From ZC4RG30 sp046047615 (GTDB taxonomy: Bacteria; Pseudomonadota; Gammaproteobacteria; Steroidobacterales; Steroidobacteraceae), in the NCBI GenBank assembly GCA_046047615.1, contig JBJOHO010000006.1, forward strand, positions 1-64,000: 64,000 nucleotides of DNA, in the 5' to 3' direction. Under the pieces are notes generated by a model. The model saw only the letters and a list, made by a program, of their open reading frames with translations, did not search any database and was not told the DNA's origin. The position numbers and the translations under genes were made by a program. Of this stretch, positions 54,805 through 61,409 are shown piece by piece (position 1 is the first letter of the stretch; each line of letters starts with the position of its first letter).

Positions 54805-56473
54805 CCGCCGGAATCTCCTCGCTGCCACCGCTGCGGCGGTGGCGATACTCCAACTTGCCCGCGGCGAGACCACGCTCGCCGACCACCAGGCAGTGTGGGA
54901 TACCGAGCAGTTCGGCGTCTGTGAACTTGACCCCGGGACGCGCATCCCGGTCGTCATAAAGCACCTCGAAACCCGCTTGCTGCAGCTGTGCGTACAGGGT
55001 ATCGGCCGCGGCGCGCACGGCCTCCGACTTGGCGTGGTTCATGGTGACGATGAGCACCTGCCAGGGCGCCAGCGCTTCCGGCCAGAGGATGCCCTTGTCG
55101 TCGTGGTTCTGTTCGATGGCAGCGGCCACCACGCGCGTCACGCCGATGCCATAGCAGCCCATGGACATCGTCACCGGCTTGCCGGAGGCGTCGAGGACCT
55201 CCGCCTTGAGCGCCTCGCTGTACTTGCGCCCGAGCTGGAAGATGTGGCCGACCTCGATGCCCCGCACGATGCGCAGCGTGCCGCGCCCGCTGGGGCTGGG
55301 GTCGCCGTCGACCACGTTGCGCAGGTCCTGCACCTCCGGCAGCGGCAGGTCGCGCTCCCAGTTCACGCCGGTGAGATGGGCGTCGCGCTGGTTGGCGCCG
55401 CAGACGAAATCGGCGACCGCGAGCGCCGCGTGGTCGGCGATGATGCGGCAGGACAGGCCCACGGGGCCGATGAAACCGGGCTCGGTTCCGGTGGCCGCCC
55501 GCACCAGCTCCGGACTGGCCATCCGCAGGGGGCTGGCGATGCCCGGCAGCTTCTGCGCCTTCACGGCATTGAGTTCATGGTCGCCGCGCAGGACCAGGGC
55601 CACGCCCTGGCCGTCTTCGCCCTCGACGATCAGCGTCTTCAGGCATTGGCGTGGCGCCACGCCCAGCAGTGCGGCGACCTCGGCAATGCTGCGCGTGCGT
55701 GGCGTGGCGACCTGGGTCAGCGCCGCCGTGGCGGGTCCACGCGGCGCGGCCGGCGGCAGCGCCGGCGCCAGTTCGACATTGGCGGCGAAATCGTCGCCAT
55801 CGGAGACCGCGATGGCGTCCTCGCCGGACTGGGCCAGCACCTGGAACTCTTCGGACGCGTTGCCGCCGATCGAGCCTGTGTCGGCGCGCACCGGGCGGAA
55901 ATCCAGGCCCATGCGCGTGAACATGCGCGTGTAGGCGTCGCGCATGGCGTCGTAGCCGGCCTGCAGCGACGCCTGGTCCGCGTGGAAGGAGTAGGCGTCC
56001 TTCATGATGAACTCGCGGCCGCGCATCACGCCAAAGCGGGGCCGCACTTCATCACGGAACTTGGTCTGGATCTGGTAGAAATTGGCGGGCAGCTGCCGAT
56101 AGCTCTTCAGTTCGCGGCGCGCCAGGTCGGTGATGACCTCCTCGTGGGTCGGACCGATGACGAAGGGCCTGTCGTGGCGGTCCTTCAGGCGCAGCAGTTC
56201 GGGGCCATACTGGTCCCAGCGGCCGGACTCCTGCCACAGCTCGGCGGGCTGCACGGCGGGCATCAGCACTTCCATGGCGCCGGCGCGGTCCATTTCCTCG
56301 CGGATGATCTGCTCGACCTTGCGCAGCGTGCGCAGGCCCAGCGGCAACCAGGTGTAGATGCCCGCGGCAAGGCGCCGGATCAGGCCGGCGCGCAGCATGA
56401 GCTGGTGGCTGATGACCTCGGCCTCGGCCGGGGTCTCCTTGACGGTGTTGATGGGGTAGAGCGACAGGCGCAT
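54761..56473 (-). CDS. proS: Prolyl-tRNA synthetase, bacterial type with editing domain
   Basis: A 570-residue class II synthetase, nearly the length of the E. coli enzyme. The N-terminus RLSLYPINTVKETPAEAEV is typical. Motif 1 is at RRLAAGIYTWLPLGLR, motif 2 at FRDEVRPRFGVMRGREFIMKD, and motif 3 at MGCYGIGVTRVVAAAIEQ. Between motifs 2 and 3 lies the INS editing domain (about residues 225-400), with the conserved Lys in NAVKAQKL. The ATG at 56473 agrees with the family start. It heads a proS-transglycosylase-wrbA unit and is divergent from pssA. Confidence 0.97.
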   Translation of the reverse strand: MRLSLYPINTVKETPAEAEVISHQLMLRAGLIRRLAAGIYTWLPLGLRTLRKVEQIIREEMDRAGAMEVLMPAVQPAELWQESGRWDQYGPELLRLKDRHDRPFVIGPTHEEVITDLARRELKSYRQLPANFYQIQTKFRDEVRPRFGVMRGREFIMKDAYSFHADQASLQAGYDAMRDAYTRMFTRMGLDFRPVRADTGSIGGNASEEFQVLAQSGEDAIAVSDGDDFAANVELAPALPPAAPRGPATAALTQVATPRTRSIAEVAALLGVAPRQCLKTLIVEGEDGQGVALVLRGDHELNAVKAQKLPGIASPLRMASPELVRAATGTEPGFIGPVGLSCRIIADHAALAVADFVCGANQRDAHLTGVNWERDLPLPEVQDLRNVVDGDPSPSGRGTLRIVRGIEVGHIFQLGRKYSEALKAEVLDASGKPVTMSMGCYGIGVTRVVAAAIEQNHDDKGILWPEALAPWQVLIVTMNHAKSEAVRAAADTLYAQLQQAGFEVLYDDRDARPGVKFTDAELLGIPHCLVVGERGLAAGKLEYRHRRSGGSEEIPADEVVQFLKARSNRG

Positions 56474-56520
56474 GGCGGCGGTCCGGCAGACAAGGTAACG
56501 CGCGAGTCTAGCAGGGCGCA

Positions 56521-56549
56521 TTGTGGGCCGGGGCCGGCCGGCCTATGAT
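56521..56549 (+). promoter_or_regulatory. Promoter upstream of pssA
   Basis: TTGTGG (56521-56526), a 17-bp very GC-rich spacer and TATGAT (56544-56549). The -10 ends 10 bases before the ATG at 56560, so the transcript would have a leader of only a few bases and no Shine-Dalgarno sequence. In-frame upstream start codons at 56521 and 56545 fall inside the promoter and are therefore unlikely. Confidence 0.5.
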
Positions 56550-56559
56550 TTCACCGCAC

Positions 56560-57336
56560 ATGACTACACCTGCCCCCGACGCACGGCCACGCCGCCGTGG
56601 CATCTACCTGCTGCCCAACCTGTTCACCACGGGCTGCCTGTTCGCGGGCTTCTACGCCATCGTGGCGGCCATCGACGGCAACTTCGAACGCGCCGGCGGC
56701 GCCATCTTCGTCGCCATGCTGTTTGACGGCCTCGATGGCCGCGTCGCGCGCATGACCGGCACGGAGAGCGCCTTCGGCAAGGAATACGACAGCCTCGCCG
56801 ACATGGTGTCCTTCGGCCTCGCGCCGGCACTGGTCAGCTACCAGTGGGGCGTGGCCCGCATCGCCGAATACGGCAATCTCTGGGGCCGTATCGGCTGGCT
56901 GGCCGCCTTCTTCTACGCGGTCTGTGCCGCGCTTCGCCTGGCCCGCTTCAACACGCGCAGTGGCCCGGACAAGCGCTATTTCGAGGGTCTCCCCAGCCCG
57001 TCGGCCGCGGCGGTTGTCGCTGCCTTCATCTGGCTGAGCACGGAGTGGGCCGAACCGGGCCTCTCCGGCCTGCTGCTCACCTTCGGTATCGTGGCGGCCT
57101 CCGGCGCGCTGATGGTCAGCCAATTCCCGTTCAACAGCTTCAAGCAGCTCGATCTCGCGGGGCCGGTCAAGTTCGCGACCTTCATCCTGGTGCCGCTGGT
57201 CTTCGTGGCCATCGCGGCGCACCCGCCGTTGGCATTGTTGGTGCTGTTCGGCGGGTATGCCCTGGCCGGGCCGCTGTTCTGGGCCGTGCGCCGGCTGCGG
57301 CGCAGCCAGCGAACGGCGCCGACCGACGCGGCCTGA
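56560..57336 (+). CDS. pssA: CDP-diacylglycerol-serine O-phosphatidyltransferase
   Basis: A 258-residue inner-membrane phosphatidylserine synthase of the CDP-alcohol type (type II). RGIYLLPNLFTTGCLFAGFYAIVAA marks the start. The catalytic motif is LFDGLDGRVARMTGTESAFG followed by KEYDSLADMVSFGLAP, with all Asp residues in place. About six to eight hydrophobic segments follow, and the C-terminal tail is basic. Phosphatidylserine is the precursor of phosphatidylethanolamine. The uracil-DNA glycosylase gene starts 13 bases downstream. Confidence 0.93.
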   Translation: MTTPAPDARPRRRGIYLLPNLFTTGCLFAGFYAIVAAIDGNFERAGGAIFVAMLFDGLDGRVARMTGTESAFGKEYDSLADMVSFGLAPALVSYQWGVARIAEYGNLWGRIGWLAAFFYAVCAALRLARFNTRSGPDKRYFEGLPSPSAAAVVAAFIWLSTEWAEPGLSGLLLTFGIVAASGALMVSQFPFNSFKQLDLAGPVKFATFILVPLVFVAIAAHPPLALLVLFGGYALAGPLFWAVRRLRRSQRTAPTDAA

Positions 57337-57349
57337 CGGGCCGCGGCAC

Positions 57350-58039
57350 ATGCGCGACGCCTACCTGGAGGCGCTGGGCATCGAGCGCTGGGTGCTGCGC
57401 CGTGGCGCGCCTTCGCCGCCCACGCCGCAGCAGGACGCGCCGGTTGTGGTGGCCTCGCCTGCGCCCGCGGCGTCCTCGGACTGGCCGTCCCTGGAAGCCG
57501 GGGTGCGCGCCTGCCAGGCCTGCGGACTCTGCAACGGGCGCACGCAGACGGTGTTCGGCGTGGGTGACCGCCGGGCCCGCTGGATGGTGATCGGCGAGGC
57601 ACCGGGCGCGGAGGAGGACCGCCAGGGCGAGCCCTTCGTCGGCCGCGCCGGCCAACTGCTGACACAGATGCTGCGCGCCATCGACCTGCCTCGCGAGTCG
57701 GTGTTCATCGCCAACATCGTCAAGTGCCGTCCCCCGGACAACCGCGACCCGCGGCCCGAGGAGGTCGCGCAGTGCCTGCCGTGGCTGCAGCAGCAGATCG
57801 CACTGCTTCAGCCGCGCATCGTGCTGGCGGTCGGGCGCATCGCGGCGCAGAGCCTGCTCGCCACCGACACGCCGATCGGCCGGCTGCGCGGGCAGGTGCA
57901 CCGCTTCGGTGACGCCTCGCTGCCGCTGGTCGTCACCTACCACCCGGCCTACCTGCTGCGCTCGCCCGGCGAGAAGCGCAAGGCCTGGGAAGACCTCAAG
58001 CTTGCGCGCCGCACGTTTGCCAGCCTCGGTGGTGCCTGA
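57350..58039 (+). CDS. Uracil-DNA glycosylase, family 4/5 (Fe-S type)
   Basis: A 229-residue repair enzyme of the iron-sulfur UDG group. An N-terminal extension carries a Pro/Ala linker (about residues 20-45). The first cluster Cys pair is CQACGLC. The uracil-binding motif is GEAPGAEEDRQGEPFVGRAG, the second Cys region is NIVKCRPPDNRDP, and the catalytic or intercalation motif is YHPAYLLRSP. These enzymes remove uracil from DNA. It is between pssA and rimI, with the rimI GTG 2 bases after its stop. Confidence 0.93.
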   Translation: MRDAYLEALGIERWVLRRGAPSPPTPQQDAPVVVASPAPAASSDWPSLEAGVRACQACGLCNGRTQTVFGVGDRRARWMVIGEAPGAEEDRQGEPFVGRAGQLLTQMLRAIDLPRESVFIANIVKCRPPDNRDPRPEEVAQCLPWLQQQIALLQPRIVLAVGRIAAQSLLATDTPIGRLRGQVHRFGDASLPLVVTYHPAYLLRSPGEKRKAWEDLKLARRTFASLGGA

Positions 58040-58040
58040 C

Positions 58041-58508
58041 GTGCCCGCCCTGCCGGCGCTGCTGGTGCGGGACATGATCCACGCCGACGTTCCGGCGGTG
58101 ATGGGTCTGGAGCGCGAGGCCTATCCGTTCCCGTGGACCGAGGGCATCTTCCGCGACTGCCTGCGGGCCGGCTATGTCTGCGTCGTCGCCGAGATCGGTG
58201 AGGCGCTGGTCGGCTACGGCGTCATGAGCACCGGTGCCGGCGAGGCCCATGTGCTCAACCTCTGCGTGGCCGGCGCCTTCCGGTCGCGGGGCATCGGCCG
58301 GCAGTTGCTGGCCCACCTGCTCGAGTTCGCCGGAGCACTGCGGGTCACCGACGTGTTCCTTGAGGTCAGGCCGTCGAACACGACGGCCATCCGCCTCTAC
58401 CAGTCGATGGGTTTCAGCCAGATCGGCATCCGCCGGGGCTACTACCAGGCGGTCAACGGACGCGAGGATGCCGTCGTCCTGCGCCGCATGCTGTCAAAGG
58501 GTCGTTGA
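58041..58508 (+). CDS. rimI: Ribosomal protein S18 alanine N-acetyltransferase-like protein
   Basis: A 155-residue GNAT enzyme of the RimI group, which acetylates the N-terminus of ribosomal protein S18. Motifs: AVMGLEREAYPFPWTEGIFRDCL (family opening), LNLCVAGAFRSRGIGRQLLAHLL (acetyl-CoA loop with RxxGxG) and EVRPSNTTAIRLYQSMGFSQIGIRRGYY. The GTG at 58041 is taken; an alternative GTG at 58032 overlaps the previous gene. The prfC ATG begins at the last base of its stop codon. Exact substrate is inferred from family resemblance. Confidence 0.9.
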   Translation: MPALPALLVRDMIHADVPAVMGLEREAYPFPWTEGIFRDCLRAGYVCVVAEIGEALVGYGVMSTGAGEAHVLNLCVAGAFRSRGIGRQLLAHLLEFAGALRVTDVFLEVRPSNTTAIRLYQSMGFSQIGIRRGYYQAVNGREDAVVLRRMLSKGR

Positions 58509-60094
58509 TGCAGCCATATCCCGGAGAGGTCGCGCGCCGGCGCACCTTCGCCATCATTTCCCACCCCGACGCGGGCAAGACCACGCTCACCGAGAAGCTG
58601 CTGCTGTTCGGGGGCGCCATCCAGCTGGCCGGCACGGTCAAGGGCCGCAAGGCCGCGCGCCATGCGACCTCGGACTGGATGCGGCTGGAGCAGCAGCGCG
58701 GCATCTCGGTCACCTCGTCGGTGATGCAGTTCCCCTTCGGCGGCTGCATCGTCAACCTGCTGGATACGCCCGGCCACGAGGACTTCTCCGAAGACACCTA
58801 CCGGACGCTGTCTGCAGTGGATTCGGCGCTCATGGTCATCGACTGCGCGAAGGGCGTCGAGGAGCGGACCATCAAGCTGATGGAGGTCTGCCGGCTGCGC
58901 GACACGCCGATCATGACCTTCATCAACAAGCTGGACCGCGAGGGACGCGCACCGCTGGACCTGATCGACGAGATCGAGAAGGTGCTGAAGCTGCAGGTCT
59001 CCCCGGTCACGTGGCCGATCGGCATGGGCCGCGAGCTGGCGGGCACCTATCATCTGCTGGAGGACCGCATCTACGTCTACGAGGCGGGCGAGCGCGGCAC
59101 CGTCGGCCAGAACCTCACCATCGATGGCCTGCACAGCGAGGAGGCAAGCCGCTTCCTCGGCGACCGGGCCCAAGCCTTCCGCGACGAGGTGGAACTGCTG
59201 CAGGTCGCGGCACCGGCTTTTGATCCTGCGCTCTATCTTGCAGGCCGGCAGACGCCGGCGTTCTTCGGCTCGGCCATCAGCAATTTCGGCGTCGAGGAAT
59301 TGCTGCGCACCTTCGTGCAGCATGCGCCGGGTCCGCAGCCACGGGCCACGCGCGAGCGCGAGGTTCGCGCCGACGAGCCGAAGCTGACGGGTTTCGTGTT
59401 CAAGATCCAGGCCAACATGGATCCCAGCCACCGCGACCGTATCGCCTTCATGCGGCTCGTGTCCGGGCGCTACCAGCCAGGCATGCGCGTGTTCCACGTC
59501 AGGCAGGCGAAGGAAGTGCGGATCGCCGACGCGCTGACCTTCATGGCCGGCGAGCGCACCGCCGTGGAAGAGGCTTGGGCCGGCGACATCATCGGCCTGC
59601 ACAACCACGGCACGATCAACATCGGTGACACCTTCACCGAGGGCGAGAAGCTCTGTTTCACTGGCATCCCCAACTTCGCGCCGGAGATGTTCCGGCGCGC
59701 GGTCCTCAAGGACCCGCTGAAGGCCAAGGCGCTGGCCAAGGGCCTGGGGCAGCTGTGCGAGGAGGGCGCCACGCAGCTGTTCCGGCCGCTGCGCAACAAC
59801 GACATGATCCTGGGCGCGGTGGGCCAGCTGCAGTTCGAGGTGGTGGCCTTCCGGCTGGCGGATGAATACGGCGTGCAGTGTGTGTTCGAGCCCATCGGCG
59901 TGCACACGGCGCGGTGGATCACCGCCGCCGATGCGCGCAAGCTGGAAGAGTTCCGCGGCAAGGCCCATGACCATCTGGCGCTCGATCACAGCGGCTCACT
60001 GGTCTATCTGGCGCCCTCGCGCGTGAACCTGTCGCTGACGCAGGAGCGCTGGCCGGAGATCCAGTTCGGCGAGACCCGCGAGATGCAGTCCTGA
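58508..60094 (+). CDS. prfC: Peptide chain release factor 3
   Basis: A 528-residue translational GTPase that recycles RF1 and RF2 from the ribosome. G1: ISHPDAGKTTLTE; switch II region G3: LLDTPGHEDFSEDTYRTL; G4: FINKLDREGR. The RF3-specific stretch GRKAARHATSDWMRLEQQRGISVTSSVMQF is complete (split here over 58640-58735). The C-terminal domains contain FMAGERTAVEEAWAGDIIGL and QFEVVAFRLADEYGV. An ATG at 58508 follows a TTG at 58505; the ATG is preferred. The UMF1 transporter begins 13 bases after its stop. Confidence 0.97.
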   Translation: MQPYPGEVARRRTFAIISHPDAGKTTLTEKLLLFGGAIQLAGTVKGRKAARHATSDWMRLEQQRGISVTSSVMQFPFGGCIVNLLDTPGHEDFSEDTYRTLSAVDSALMVIDCAKGVEERTIKLMEVCRLRDTPIMTFINKLDREGRAPLDLIDEIEKVLKLQVSPVTWPIGMGRELAGTYHLLEDRIYVYEAGERGTVGQNLTIDGLHSEEASRFLGDRAQAFRDEVELLQVAAPAFDPALYLAGRQTPAFFGSAISNFGVEELLRTFVQHAPGPQPRATREREVRADEPKLTGFVFKIQANMDPSHRDRIAFMRLVSGRYQPGMRVFHVRQAKEVRIADALTFMAGERTAVEEAWAGDIIGLHNHGTINIGDTFTEGEKLCFTGIPNFAPEMFRRAVLKDPLKAKALAKGLGQLCEEGATQLFRPLRNNDMILGAVGQLQFEVVAFRLADEYGVQCVFEPIGVHTARWITAADARKLEEFRGKAHDHLALDHSGSLVYLAPSRVNLSLTQERWPEIQFGETREMQS

Positions 60095-60107
60095 CCAGGA
60101 AGGTCCG

Positions 60108-61409
60108 ATGAAAGCCTATTTCGCGAAGCGTCCGGCGCTCTCCTGGGCCCTGTATGACTGGGCCAACTCCGGCTTCTCCACCACGGTCATGGTGGGGTTC
60201 TTCCCGGTGTTCTTCCGCCAGTACTGGAGCACCGGCGTCGACCCGACCGAGGCCACCTTCCGCCTCGGGCTGGCCAGCGGCATCGCTGGCCTGCTGATGG
60301 CGCTGCTCGCGCCGGTGCTCGGCGCCATCGCCGATTATGGCGGCCACCGCGTGCGCTTCGTGGCCGCATGGAGCCTGCTGGGCATCGCGTCCACTGCGGC
60401 GCTGTTCTTCGTCGGACAGGGGGATTGGGTGGGAGCGGTCGTGGTGTTCACGCTGGCCACCCTGGGGTTCAACGGCGGCATCATTTTCTACGACGCGCTG
60501 CTGGTCGACGTCGCCAAGCCCGCCGAGTACGACCGCATCTCCGCCTATGGTTACGCGCTCGGCTACCTGGGTGGCGGGCTGTTGTTCGCGGTCAACATCC
60601 TGATGGTCGTGAAGCCGGGCTGGTTCGGTCTTGCCACGGCCGCGGACGCCGTGCGCTGGTCCTTCCTGACCGTCGTGCTGTGGTGGGCGCTGTTCATGCT
60701 GCCGCTGCTGACCGTGCGCGAGACGCCGGGTCGCAGCGGCGTGGGTGCCTGGGTCGCGGTGAAGGAGGGCTGGGCCAGTTTGCGTGTGACCCTGCCCCGC
60801 GTCGCCGCCAACCGGCAGATGCTGCTGTTCCTCGCAGCGTATTTCCTCTACATCGATGGCGTCGCCACCATCTACAAGATGGCCGTGGACTACGGCTTGG
60901 CGCTCGGACTCGATACCGCTGCACTGCTGGGCGCCTTGCTGCTGACGCAGTTCGTGGGCTTTCCCGCAGCCATCGCCTTTGGCCGCCTGGGCGAGCGCAT
61001 CGGGCCGCGCCAGGCGATCTTGCTCGGGGTCGCCATCTATGCGGTCGTCACGGTCTGGGCCTATTGGCTCGACTCGACACTCGAGTTCTTCGTCATGGCG
61101 ATCGCCGTCGGCCTCGTGCAGGGCGGCGTGCAGGGCCTGTCGCGCTCGTTCTATGGCCGCCTGGTGCCGCCCGCCCATTCGGCCGAGTTCTTCGGCTTCT
61201 TCAACATGATGGGCAAGTTCAGCACCGTGCTGGGACCGCTGCTGGTCGGCTACGTCGCCCTGGTCACCCACGATTCCCGGTTGTCCATCGCCGCCGTGGC
61301 CGTGTTGTTCGTTGGCGGCGGGGTGCTGCTGTGGCGGGTGAAGGATCCTCAGGGGGCGGGCGCGTCGTCGGCAGGCCCCGGCGACCACCGCGCCGGATCC
61401 AGTCCGTAG
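60108..61409 (+). CDS. UMF1 (YxiO/Atg22-like) MFS transporter
   Basis: A 433-residue integral membrane protein with about twelve hydrophobic segments. The family opening ALSWALYDWANSGFSTTVMVGFFPVFF and the motif GGLLFAVN after ALGYLGG are typical of the UMF1/Atg22 group of the major facilitator superfamily. It also shows GFFNMMGKFSTVLGPLLVGY. Substrates of bacterial members are not established; the yeast relative exports amino acids from the vacuole. An AAGGTC sequence precedes the ATG. The last 61 bases overlap the convergent MtfA-domain gene, and its C-terminal tail (GAGASSAGPGDHRAGSSP) is encoded entirely in that overlap. Confidence 0.88.
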   Translation: MKAYFAKRPALSWALYDWANSGFSTTVMVGFFPVFFRQYWSTGVDPTEATFRLGLASGIAGLLMALLAPVLGAIADYGGHRVRFVAAWSLLGIASTAALFFVGQGDWVGAVVVFTLATLGFNGGIIFYDALLVDVAKPAEYDRISAYGYALGYLGGGLLFAVNILMVVKPGWFGLATAADAVRWSFLTVVLWWALFMLPLLTVRETPGRSGVGAWVAVKEGWASLRVTLPRVAANRQMLLFLAAYFLYIDGVATIYKMAVDYGLALGLDTAALLGALLLTQFVGFPAAIAFGRLGERIGPRQAILLGVAIYAVVTVWAYWLDSTLEFFVMAIAVGLVQGGVQGLSRSFYGRLVPPAHSAEFFGFFNMMGKFSTVLGPLLVGYVALVTHDSRLSIAAVAVLFVGGGVLLWRVKDPQGAGASSAGPGDHRAGSSP

